Positions 49,110 to 56,887 of a stretch of DNA of 64,000 bases are shown here, one piece after another; positions within the stretch are counted from its first letter, which is position 1; the number at the start of each line of letters is the position of its first letter. Location: assembly GCA_900472925.1 (NCBI GenBank), contig UCJU01000025.1, forward strand, positions 1-64,000. The letters run 5' to 3'. This DNA is from Hyphomicrobiales bacterium (lineage in GTDB: Bacteria > Pseudomonadota > Alphaproteobacteria > Rhizobiales > Rhizobiaceae). Both the position numbers and the translations under genes were made by a program. The notes under the pieces are model-generated. The model searched no databases. It was given only the letters and a program-made list of their open reading frames with translations, and was not told where the DNA came from.

Positions 49110-49586
49110 ATGCCAATTTATTTGCAGATCGACGGCATCCAGGGTGACGCTACGCACCAGGAACACAAAAAGTGGATGGATATCGAAGCCATTCACTGGA
49201 ACGTAACGCGCAACATGAACACATCCGCTGGTTCTGCTGCAAACCGCGAAGCATCTGAGCCAACTATTTCGGAAGTTATCCTGACCAAGGTCAGCGACTC
49301 GTCTTCTACCAAGTTGTTCCAGGAAGCTTGCTCCGGTCGCCAGGGTAAACTCGCGACGATCCACCTCGTCACGACTGGCGATCCAGGCAACACTTACATC
49401 CAGTATCTGCTGACGAACACACTGATCGCCAGCTACTCAGTCGACTCCAGCGGTGATCGTCCTGTTGAGACCATCAAGCTCAACTTCACCAAGATGGAAG
49501 TCAAGTACACACCTGCTGACGAAAACAACACGCAGCAGGCTCCAATGATCGCCTCCTACGACTTGGCGACTACAAAGGCTGGCTAA
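49110..49586 (+). CDS. hcp: T6SS tube protein Hcp (TssD)
   Basis: Inner tube protein of 158 residues forming hexameric rings. The sequence MPIYLQIDGIQGDATHQEHKKWMDIEAIHW and SSTKLFQEACSGRQGKLATIHLVT are diagnostic, and FTKMEVKYTP is the conserved late strand. The ATG follows CAGGAG. Codon use is strongly biased as in highly expressed genes. It is followed at once by a very strong terminator. Confidence 0.97.
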   Translation: MPIYLQIDGIQGDATHQEHKKWMDIEAIHWNVTRNMNTSAGSAANREASEPTISEVILTKVSDSSSTKLFQEACSGRQGKLATIHLVTTGDPGNTYIQYLLTNTLIASYSVDSSGDRPVETIKLNFTKMEVKYTPADENNTQQAPMIASYDLATTKAG

Positions 49587-49594
49587 CGCCTTTG

Positions 49595-49630
49595 ATCCGG
49601 TGCCCCTTCTTTGGGGCACCGGATTTTTTA
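49595..49630 (+). terminator. Strong terminator directly after hcp
   Basis: A perfect 12-bp stem ATCCGGTGCCCC / GGGGCACCGGAT with a six-base loop is followed by TTTTTT. It lies 8 bp past the hcp stop and before the next gene of the same operon, so downstream genes are likely to receive only read-through or their own promoter. Confidence 0.9.
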
Positions 49631-49727
49631 TTCCGATTTCGAACGTCTGGTATCTTCGAAAACCGGAAGCGCCTTTAGCGCCAAACATTGCCTGTCCGTT
49701 CTCGGATGCTGCTGGGAGAAGCGATCT

Positions 49728-50228
49728 ATGCCCAATTTCTCTGTTTCTACTGATTCCTTTGTTGTGCGTCCGGTTCGGGAGGACGAGGTCGTTCCTGTGA
49801 AACGGATGGGAAAGGGACCTGATTTATCATACATGTCTCTTCCTGATGGACCTCGGCAACTCAACGCACGAATGGCTGTAGGCGGTGCAGTCGCTGCTGT
49901 GGTCAGTCAAGTTTCGGGAGGTGTCAACGAGTACTCCTTGACCGTTTGGCTGAAAAAGTGGCTTGCTTCAAATGATGCCAAGATCAAGCAGGCGATGCTT
50001 TCCAAAGGCCATTCTGCCTTTGCTTTGCAGGTAAACTACGCTGTCGGAAATTCATTCGGTAACCAGATGTTCATGTCGCGAGACATCTATCTGCTGGGTA
50101 CTGCGCCTTCTGCAAAAGAGATTGGCTCGATCCTGACGCCTGAACTTATGTTCGGCCCGAAGATCGATGATGTGCCCAATTACGCGACGAAGTTCAAATA
50201 TGCCTATCTCGTTGGAGAGCGCGCCTGA
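49728..50228 (+). CDS. Unknown protein between hcp and vgrG
   Basis: I do not recognise this 166-residue protein. It has no signal peptide, no cysteine and one histidine, so it cannot be a Cys-His amidase of the Tae type that occupies this place in A. tumefaciens C58. Recognisable elements are a short hydrophobic stretch (ARMAVGGAVAAVVSQVSGG) and a C-terminal half with mixed strands (NSFGNQMFMSRDIYLLGTAPSAKEIGSILTPELMFGPKIDD). The ATG has GGGAGAAG in front. Position suggests an Hcp-associated cargo or accessory factor. Confidence 0.75.
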   Translation: MPNFSVSTDSFVVRPVREDEVVPVKRMGKGPDLSYMSLPDGPRQLNARMAVGGAVAAVVSQVSGGVNEYSLTVWLKKWLASNDAKIKQAMLSKGHSAFALQVNYAVGNSFGNQMFMSRDIYLLGTAPSAKEIGSILTPELMFGPKIDDVPNYATKFKYAYLVGERA

Positions 50229-50355
50229 TTTGGGCCGTATGAAGAGTTCCATGGCCTCTGCGAGTGTATTCTGACAGTTAATATGGATTTCTTGGAAAGT
50301 ACTCGGGAGAGATTATGCCTCTCGGCACCTATGCATTGTAAAGCGGAGTTAGCTC

Positions 50356-52710
50356 ATGACCGACCAGCCATCGTCGTCCGATTTCATCCAGGCCAGCCGT
50401 GTTTTGAAGGTGAAGTCCCCGCTCGGCGAAGACCAGTTGCTACCGGAGCGGATGGTGATCAACGAGGGTGTCTCGCAACTCTTCGAAATACAGCTGAATG
50501 TCCGTGCCAAGAAGGAATCGGTGAAGCCGGAAGAACTGATCGGCCGGCTCATCGATGTGTCGGTTGAGGTGAGCCAAGGTGATGGCGAGGATGGAAGCGG
50601 GGTCCGCCGTCCGTTCAACGGTCTGGTGACCGATCTTCATGAAGGCCCGCCCGTCAGCCGTGGGCTTCGTTCCTACGCCATGACGATCCGCCCACAGATG
50701 TGGTTGCTGTCGCGCCGCTCCGATTGCCGCATCTGGATGGACAAGACATCGATCGATATTGTCGAGACGTTGTTTTCTGAACACGGCATTCCAGCACCGG
50801 ATACGTCGGGTGTCATTTCACCGCCACCGGTGCAGCATTACAGTACCCAGTTCAACGAGACCGACCTGGACTACTTGTTACGCCGTTTTGAAGAGGACGG
50901 TCTTTTCTACTTTTTTAGCCATGAAGATGGTTCTCACAAGCTGCATGTGGCTGATACCGCCAATGGATGGCTTGGACCATCGCCGTCCGCGCAGGGCGAA
51001 GGCAGAGTGAGACTGGCACAGGGTTCGTCGGATCGCAACCACATCAACGACTGGGCTCGCCGCTTTTCCTATGTACCGGGCCAGCGTGCAGGTGCCGACT
51101 GGAATTTCGAGACGCCGGGCATGGTACCCAGCAATATGACGCCCTCTTTGGTGCAGATGCCGGATGCGACCAAGCGCGAGCTTTATGAATACCCCGCCCG
51201 CATCAAGACGGTGGAAGAGGCCGAGCGCGCCCAGAAGCTGCGGGCACAATCGATCGAAGCCGACCACGACCGTGTCTTCGGCGGATCGACCTCACGCATT
51301 CTCGAAGCAGGTCGCCGCTTCACGCCTTACGAAGTGGCCCATCCCGAACATGAATATGAAGAGCATGTGATCATCAAGGCGAGCCACACCATCGTGGATC
51401 GCTCCTATGAGACCAACAGCAACGAACCGGAATACCGCAACGCCTTCGAGGCCATTCCCGCTCGGGTTCCGCTGACCCCGCACCGCACGACCAAGCGGCC
51501 GAAGATCGAAGGCACACAAGTCGCCATCGTCGCGGGTCCTGAGGGCGAAGAAATCCACCCGGACCAATACGGCCGCATCAAGCTGTGGTTCCCATGGGAC
51601 CGCAAGGCGAAGAAGGATGGAACTGATACCTGCTGGGTTCGGGTCAGTCAGGCATGGGGTGGTGGAACATGGGGTGCGCAGGTCATTCCGCGTATCGGCA
51701 TGGAAGTGATGGTTGCGTTCGTAGACGGCGATCCGGACCGACCACTGGTGACGGGCGTGGTTAACAACCCGAAAAATTCGGTGCCTTACGATCTGCCTGC
51801 CAACAAGACGCGCATGGTGTTGCGTTCCAATACGCATAAGGGCGACGGCTTCAATGAAATCACCTTCGAGGACGAGGCAGGCAAGGAGAACCAGTTCTTC
51901 CATGCCCAGAAGGACCAGACGACACGCGTTCTCAACGACCGCACCAAGCGCATCGACCGACACGAAGTGGCTTCAGTGGGTGGCAACCGTGCCGTCGAAG
52001 TCTCCGGCAACCAGAAGCACGAGATCGGTGGCTCCGTGAACACCGTCGTTGGCGGCACTGGACCGATGGCCATGATGGCTATGGCAGGTGTACAGGCGCT
52101 CTCAGGCCAAACGGCAGGGCTTCTCAGTCAGGCGGCTCAGATTGCAGGCGGCGGTGGACCTGGCATTTCGGCCTTTGCCACAACACTTGCATCATCGGCC
52201 CTCGGTTTCCTCGGCGCTGGTGGAATGTCGTCACGCGAGGGCGTTGTTTCTGGCACAAGCCCGCGCTCTGATGCGGGTACGGCGCTTGCTGGCTCTGGCA
52301 CTGGTGTTGGATCGGATGCATCTGGCCTTTTCCCCCTCCCCGGCATCATGAACACGATCGTTGGCAGTTTCAAATCTGACAGTGTTGGCGTCGCCCGGGC
52401 AGAGCAAGTAGGCGTTTCAAAGGTTACAAATGTTGGTAAGACATTTATTGAAGTCGTGGGGAAAATAAAAAAACTTTTGGTGGGAGGCCGTTACGAAGTC
52501 ACCGTCGATGACGTGATCTTCTCAAGGTCAAAGAAGGTAATAACCGTAGGATCTGAGAAAATTGTGCTCGCTACTCCTGGCGGCGTTATCGAGCTCGATC
52601 AAAAGGGTATCAGCATCCGCGGAAAAAAAATAATCATAAAGGGCGACAAGATTGAGTTCCTTAAGGGTAGCGATGGTTGCGAAGCCAACAGCCCGTTCAT
52701 GAAAGAATAG
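50356..52710 (+). CDS. vgrG: T6SS spike protein VgrG (TssI)
   Basis: Spike protein of 784 residues. The gp27-like base (about 10-380) includes HYSTQFNETDLDYLLRRFEEDGLFYFF, the gp5 OB fold is at about 390-470 (YGRIKLWFPWD...CWVRVSQAWGGGTWGAQVIPRIGMEVMVAFVDGDPDRPLVTG), and a beta-helix with DUF2345-like repeats follows. After an Ala/Gly-rich stretch (about 570-670) comes a C-terminal spike tail of shorter strands (KVTNVGKTFIEVVGKI...IELDQKGISIRGKKIIIKGDKIEF). No enzymatic extension is attached. The tail is AT-richer than the body. Confidence 0.95.
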   Translation: MTDQPSSSDFIQASRVLKVKSPLGEDQLLPERMVINEGVSQLFEIQLNVRAKKESVKPEELIGRLIDVSVEVSQGDGEDGSGVRRPFNGLVTDLHEGPPVSRGLRSYAMTIRPQMWLLSRRSDCRIWMDKTSIDIVETLFSEHGIPAPDTSGVISPPPVQHYSTQFNETDLDYLLRRFEEDGLFYFFSHEDGSHKLHVADTANGWLGPSPSAQGEGRVRLAQGSSDRNHINDWARRFSYVPGQRAGADWNFETPGMVPSNMTPSLVQMPDATKRELYEYPARIKTVEEAERAQKLRAQSIEADHDRVFGGSTSRILEAGRRFTPYEVAHPEHEYEEHVIIKASHTIVDRSYETNSNEPEYRNAFEAIPARVPLTPHRTTKRPKIEGTQVAIVAGPEGEEIHPDQYGRIKLWFPWDRKAKKDGTDTCWVRVSQAWGGGTWGAQVIPRIGMEVMVAFVDGDPDRPLVTGVVNNPKNSVPYDLPANKTRMVLRSNTHKGDGFNEITFEDEAGKENQFFHAQKDQTTRVLNDRTKRIDRHEVASVGGNRAVEVSGNQKHEIGGSVNTVVGGTGPMAMMAMAGVQALSGQTAGLLSQAAQIAGGGGPGISAFATTLASSALGFLGAGGMSSREGVVSGTSPRSDAGTALAGSGTGVGSDASGLFPLPGIMNTIVGSFKSDSVGVARAEQVGVSKVTNVGKTFIEVVGKIKKLLVGGRYEVTVDDVIFSRSKKVITVGSEKIVLATPGGVIELDQKGISIRGKKIIIKGDKIEFLKGSDGCEANSPFMKE

Positions 52711-52726
52711 GACGGGAGATAGAGCA

Positions 52727-53299
52727 TTGGCTCAAGGCAATGAAAGCGAAGACCGGACTGTTGTCCGAAATCTCGACAAGGCCTACGCTATTGTCGATGC
52801 ATCTCAAGCATTCGATATAATCTACCAGCTTGAAGGCCTCGGATGCAGATTTGAGCCAGTATTTGGAAATGGTAAAAAGGATTATGAAGCCCAAACACCA
52901 TATTTGGTCTATCTGAATGAACATTCTTCAGAGACTGAATGGTTTTTTACCGAGGCTTTTGGAAACAATTGGGGCGTAGTCATCGTCACCCCAGACGAAA
53001 TTCCAGTCATCCTTCGAGACATCAAGAAAGTTGTTTGGGGGAGAATGTTCAACGCAACCAAGGCACTGCTCCGTGTCTATAGGCCGCTAGTGCTGAACAG
53101 CTTAATTCCAGCAATAAGCGCCGAAAAACAGAGAACACTTATTGGCGGGAAAGTCATCTACGCAGAGGATAGCCTCGGTCAGTTCTCGCTTAGATACCAA
53201 ATGTCAAACGGTGTATTGCAGATCGCGAAAATATCCAAACCAGATCTGAAACGCGAAATTTTTGCTTCCACTTTTGGAGACAATCATGGGCCTCGATAA
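52727..53299 (+). CDS. DUF4123 T6SS effector adaptor (Tap/TEC)
   Basis: Adaptor-chaperone of 190 residues that, in its family, loads a cognate effector onto the tip of VgrG. The DUF4123 pattern is visible: AYAIVDASQAFDIIYQLE, PYLVYLNEHSSETEWFFTEAFGNNWGVVI, LRDIKKVVWGRMFNATKALLRVYRPLVLNSLIPAISAEKQRTLIGG and IYAED. The start is TTG at 52727 after GGGAGA. It follows vgrG by 16 bp and overlaps the next gene by 14 bp, which marks that gene as the probable effector. Confidence 0.82.
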   Translation: MAQGNESEDRTVVRNLDKAYAIVDASQAFDIIYQLEGLGCRFEPVFGNGKKDYEAQTPYLVYLNEHSSETEWFFTEAFGNNWGVVIVTPDEIPVILRDIKKVVWGRMFNATKALLRVYRPLVLNSLIPAISAEKQRTLIGGKVIYAEDSLGQFSLRYQMSNGVLQIAKISKPDLKREIFASTFGDNHGPR

Positions 53300-53831
53300 A
53301 AAGGTATGGGAAACTGTAAACAGCAGTGGCCTGAAGAAGAAGTTGAAAAATTGTCGAACGACGATTTGTGAATGTATCCAAGAGTTTCTTGAAAATGGCA
53401 TGAACGATCCTCACCACGGATTGCCAAATCGCTTTAGCAGGATGTTGGCAGACAATGCCGTGTCATCTGGAATAGAAGCTCATAAAACCCAGATCGAAGC
53501 TCAGCAACGAGGTATGCAGGAAGCATTGAGAATGTACGATGACAACGGATGCCCTCCGGGAGGTAAGCCTGCACGGGTAGACGAGTACGCTCGGATGGCT
53601 CCTCCAACGCAAGCTGATTGGGAAGCGAAGCACGGACGGCCGATGCCAGAGTATTCGACGATGCAGAGGATCGGTTGGGGCGCGGTAGGCGTTGCTGGCA
53701 TCGTTGCGACAGGGGTCGCTATACTTTCACCTTTTGACGGTCCATTTGGGGATGTTGCAGCGGGAGCTGGAACTGCGGCAGCTTGGTCACGCGCTTTTAA
53801 CTTGGGCCGAACGCTGTCAACTGCATTTTGA
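53286..53831 (+). CDS. Candidate T6SS effector with glycine-rich hydrophobic tail
   Basis: A 181-residue protein directly downstream of, and overlapping, the DUF4123 adaptor. The N-terminal half is helical with cysteines at 23, 28 and 30; residues 66-95 contain HKTQIEAQQRGMQEALRMYDDNGCPPGGKP; residues 128-171 are a glycine/alanine-rich apolar segment (GWGAVGVAGIVATGVAILSPFDGPFGDVAAGAGTAAA) that could enter a membrane. No catalytic motif of a known nuclease, lipase or amidase is seen. Membrane activity, or a truncated effector that has lost a C-terminal toxin domain, are both possible. Function is inferred only from position. Confidence 0.6.
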   Translation: MGLDKKVWETVNSSGLKKKLKNCRTTICECIQEFLENGMNDPHHGLPNRFSRMLADNAVSSGIEAHKTQIEAQQRGMQEALRMYDDNGCPPGGKPARVDEYARMAPPTQADWEAKHGRPMPEYSTMQRIGWGAVGVAGIVATGVAILSPFDGPFGDVAAGAGTAAAWSRAFNLGRTLSTAF

Positions 53832-53853
53832 TCAAGCTTGAAAGAAGCGTATT

Positions 53854-54540
53854 TTGAAAAACACGGGTCAATTTGAGAGAGAAAGCATTCTTTGGGAGGA
53901 AGCAATCAGTCTTGCTTCTTTCAACGGAATGCAGCCCATATGGGATATCGTACTGGATGGAAATCCAGATACGGGATTAATTAAAGTTGAGGCGAGAAAA
54001 TGGATTGACTCCAGAAATAAGAACTATGATTTTTTTAAGAATAATTTGCGTCAAAATCGGCAGATTAGTTTCAATGAATTTATTGAAAATTATTTCGAAT
54101 CTATTGCTGCTTCGCGATCAGATATCGACGATATACTTTCCATATTTTTTATCATTCCTCAAAGATCGGCAAAAATTAAGAAATTCTTGTCCGAAAGGTT
54201 CCATTGCAATGACATATCCGCTGAACTACTAAAGCACCGGAACGCGACCTCAGATAGTCGGCTGGTAGAGCTCATTGATAAGTTTGAAGTGCCTATCGCG
54301 ATGGATGGATCGGACGAATGGGAGAGAGCCTTCATACACACCAAAACTCTGGACCCGTTTGTTGATCTGAGCTACCCGGTATATCGCGGCTATTTGCGGA
54401 AAAGCCAACATCGCTCAGTACGAAAGTTAGTTCGCGAGTCTCAGTTCGATCTGTCTACAATGGATACACTGGTGGCTGAATATGAAGCTGAATTTGGTAA
54501 ATTACCGAATCACCAACTATGGAGGGATCTGACCATATGA
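53854..54540 (+). CDS. Unknown protein of the T6SS effector cassette
   Basis: I do not recognise this 228-residue, mostly helical, cytoplasmic-looking protein (no signal peptide or membrane helix). Base composition is clearly more AT-rich than the tss genes, pointing to recent acquisition. It starts 22 bp after the effector candidate at a TTG and its stop overlaps the next start (ATGA), so the genes are translationally coupled. An immunity role is plausible because such genes sit directly after an effector. The TTG start is the only one that gives the full frame. Confidence 0.65.
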   Translation: MKNTGQFERESILWEEAISLASFNGMQPIWDIVLDGNPDTGLIKVEARKWIDSRNKNYDFFKNNLRQNRQISFNEFIENYFESIAASRSDIDDILSIFFIIPQRSAKIKKFLSERFHCNDISAELLKHRNATSDSRLVELIDKFEVPIAMDGSDEWERAFIHTKTLDPFVDLSYPVYRGYLRKSQHRSVRKLVRESQFDLSTMDTLVAEYEAEFGKLPNHQLWRDLTI

Positions 54541-55280
54541 TTGGCGGACGAGACCTTGGCCAAATGCTTGCGGTATTTGCACTGAGCTATTCAGACGATC
54601 TTTTCGAGACGTCGTTCCTCAACATTAAAGAGAAACAGCTGTTCAGGACTCATTGTCGGTTAGCACTAGATTCCATTTCGGAAGCCGAATTCGATCCTAG
54701 TTTTTATACTTGGACGGTCGACTTGAACGGAATTGTTAAGAGCTTTCGCAATTCCTATTTTGGTGTGGCGTCGGAGAAAGACGGGAGTGCACTTATATGG
54801 TGGATCAAGAACGGTTACAATGGGATCTATTCGCCTGACTTGCTGCTTAATCTTTGGGACAGCACGCTACATTGGGCTAAACACAATGATGTGTGGGCTG
54901 AGACCATCGATTCAGCACTAGTTGAACGCACAAAGGCGTTTTTGTGGAAGGTTTCGCACGAGCGGCGATCTGACAAGCATATGGCCATTATCGAGAAAGT
55001 CCGTGATCACGAAGACACAGACGCTGACGGGAGGATTAAAACAAAAGTCCATCTCGATTTCTACGATGATTTTGTGGACCCTCTTTTATTATTCACCTGT
55101 ATGAGAGGTCAGTTTATTTTTCTTAAAAGTCTGAATGAGAACCGCGACGACAGTCAGCTTATAGAAACCCTGAATCGCCTTCCAAGGGAGTGGGTTCGAG
55201 CTGAGGGCCATAAATACAAAGATCACGATTATAATGGCGTGGCGGAACACGCGTCGATTGCAGGCCTGCTCAATGCTTAA
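54537..55280 (+). CDS. Unknown protein of the T6SS effector cassette
   Basis: Unrecognised 247-residue protein. It is rich in aromatic residues (FDPSFYTWTVDLNGIVKSFRNSYFG; ALIWWIKNGYNGIYSPDLLLNLWDSTLHW) and His/Asp near the C-terminus (EGHKYKDHDYNGVAEHAS). These could be metal ligands, but no family pattern fits. It shares ATGA with the gene before and overlaps the next by 8 bp. It could be an immunity protein or a second cargo. Confidence 0.65.
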   Translation: MIGGRDLGQMLAVFALSYSDDLFETSFLNIKEKQLFRTHCRLALDSISEAEFDPSFYTWTVDLNGIVKSFRNSYFGVASEKDGSALIWWIKNGYNGIYSPDLLLNLWDSTLHWAKHNDVWAETIDSALVERTKAFLWKVSHERRSDKHMAIIEKVRDHEDTDADGRIKTKVHLDFYDDFVDPLLLFTCMRGQFIFLKSLNENRDDSQLIETLNRLPREWVRAEGHKYKDHDYNGVAEHASIAGLLNA

Positions 55281-55641
55281 TTTAGAGGATTACGAATTAG
55301 GTGCAGCTGAGCGGAGACTTTTCGCTGATGAGTTCAAAGCTTTGGCCAAAAAATATGGCTCAGTAGCGGCTGGATCTGATGCGGAAAAATATGGACATCT
55401 TGTTCTTCGCTGTATCACCATGCGATGCCGTAAAAACGGGATATTGGACATTAGAAACATCGAGAAATTTCTGGATGTATTTTTGCGCGATTCCTTAAGT
55501 GAAGGTGAAGCACATCGACTGATGACGATTGTCTCAGATCCGGTACGTAGCGAAGATGCCAAAATGGCTGAGCTACGGAAACAGTTTTTCGGTGAGAAGC
55601 CATCGGCAGAGGACGGCTTTAGGATTTGGAAAATGCCATAA
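55273..55641 (+). CDS. Small unknown protein of the T6SS effector cassette
   Basis: A 122-residue helical, soluble protein (AAERRLFADEFKALAKKYG; IRNIEKFLDVFLRDSLSEGEAHRLMTIVSD) with no recognised domain. The ATG at 55273 lies inside the end of the preceding gene, and the protein ends 42 bp before PAAR. Size and position are those of an immunity protein, but this is inference. Confidence 0.62.
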   Translation: MLNLEDYELGAAERRLFADEFKALAKKYGSVAAGSDAEKYGHLVLRCITMRCRKNGILDIRNIEKFLDVFLRDSLSEGEAHRLMTIVSDPVRSEDAKMAELRKQFFGEKPSAEDGFRIWKMP

Positions 55642-55683
55642 GGCATATAAACCTGCAAAAATCGATAAATAAGGTGATTTAAG

Positions 55684-55989
55684 ATGGTAGGCTCCTCAGT
55701 CACATTGAAAGGCCATATGCATGTTTGCCCGGTGGTCGATCCCGGCCCAAAGCCGCATGTCGGCGGCCCTGTCACATCAACGCAGCAGAACTTCGTCACC
55801 GTCGACGGTGTGCCTGTGGCCACCGTTGGAGATAGTCTGACCTGCACGGGCGTTCCAACAACGTCGGATAGAATCACAAGCGGTTCATCAGTCGCCAGCA
55901 TTCAGGGCAAGAAGATTGCCCGTTTGGGTGATTCCTGCGCGCATGGCGGAAAATTGGTCGAAGGCGTTTCTTGGATTACGTTCGAGTGA
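55684..55989 (+). CDS. PAAR-domain spike tip protein
   Basis: PAAR protein of 101 residues that caps the VgrG spike with a zinc-stabilised cone. The repeats GHMHVCPVVDPGPKPHVGGPV, FVTVDGVPVATVGDSLTCTGVP and KIARLGDSCAHGG place His and Cys where PAAR proteins bind zinc. It has no toxin extension, so effectors must ride on it or on VgrG. It closes the effector cassette; GC content returns to the genomic level here. Confidence 0.92.
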   Translation: MVGSSVTLKGHMHVCPVVDPGPKPHVGGPVTSTQQNFVTVDGVPVATVGDSLTCTGVPTTSDRITSGSSVASIQGKKIARLGDSCAHGGKLVEGVSWITFE

Positions 55990-56131
55990 GCGGTGTCTGG
56001 ATTACCGGCCCTCAGCGGGCGTAATGCACTAGAACTTCTCGAAAGGTAATCCTTCGAATGGTCGTTGTTTGACGAAAAACTTACAGCCCTCCGAAATCTC
56101 AGAGCCAGCATCGCAGTTCCAAGAAAACGAC

Positions 56132-56659
56132 ATGTACGCCATCAACCGGGTTGATGCCGATCGCCACGGTCAGAATGCATGGTTAGTCAACTTTTCGCGT
56201 GGTGGCAAGACGTTTCAGATGACGTTTAGTGACGGCACATATGGTGGAGATGAACAGGCGCTAACCGTCGCCGAGGCCTACCGCGATGCAGTTTTGAGCG
56301 TCGTTCCGCCTTTGACGAACAGGGATATGCGCATGCAGGTGCGCAAGAACCGTTCCGCAGGCCGCAGCCTGCCTGGCGTCTATTACGTACAGCCCGGTAA
56401 ACATTATAAAGACGGCTCTTGGATCGCCCGGATTGAGGTGCAGGTTGAGGATCAGGGGAATGCCTCTGCAACAAAAAGACGCCGGAAAGCTATCACCCGC
56501 ACGTTCAACATCGGCAAATACGGTAACGACGAAGCGAGACGGCTTGCGGAGGAAGAGCGAATCCGCATGGTGCTGGCTGTCGAAAATGGCGACGAACCCG
56601 CGCTTCGCAGTCCTGACGCCGTAGCGCTGAATCAGAAATTGAGCGCTACTGAAGAATGA
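56132..56659 (+). CDS. AP2-like DNA-binding protein
   Basis: A 175-residue protein with two AP2-like units: YAINRVDADRHGQNAWLVNFSRGGKTFQMTFSDGTYGGDEQALTVAEAYRDAVL and PGVYYVQPG...SWIARIEVQVED...RKAITRTFNIGKYGNDEARRLAEEERI. Bacterial AP2 domains occur in homing endonucleases and mobile-element regulators, but no nuclease motif is attached here. The ATG at 56132 opens the first domain; a TTG at 56069 would add 21 residues. It lies between the T6SS and the recombinase module. Confidence 0.7.
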   Translation: MYAINRVDADRHGQNAWLVNFSRGGKTFQMTFSDGTYGGDEQALTVAEAYRDAVLSVVPPLTNRDMRMQVRKNRSAGRSLPGVYYVQPGKHYKDGSWIARIEVQVEDQGNASATKRRRKAITRTFNIGKYGNDEARRLAEEERIRMVLAVENGDEPALRSPDAVALNQKLSATEE

Positions 56660-56762
56660 GTGAGTAGCATCTTACGTTTTGCTCGTTCTGGCAAACAGCT
56701 ATGGGCCATTTAGTCTCAACTAATTTTCGCTCGAGCAAACGCCTTGAGGCTCTTTCCGAGAT

Positions 56763-56794
56763 GGTAATCCCCCGGTAAAAACGGGGGGATTACC
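56763..56794. repeat. 11-bp perfect inverted repeat
   Basis: GGTAATCCCCC (56763-56773) and GGGGGATTACC (56784-56794) flank an A-rich 10-base loop, in the 228-bp gap between the converging AP2-like and HEAT-like genes. It has no T-run, so a recombination or protein-binding site is as likely as a bidirectional terminator. Confidence 0.6.
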
Positions 56795-56887
56795 GTACGG
56801 GCAGGGATATATGATTGTGGGCGATCACCACACGACAGACCTATAGGGTCGAGGCTTGCATATTGCCCGTCCTCGAAGGAATTACTC

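Noticed and set aside
49728-50228. Tae-type peptidoglycan amidase, by analogy with C58
   Set aside because: The protein has no cysteine, so the Cys-His catalytic pair is impossible.
52727-55641. Tde-type DNase effector with HxxD
   Set aside because: HxxD-like spacing is not found in a convincing Tde/Ntox15 context in any protein of the cassette.
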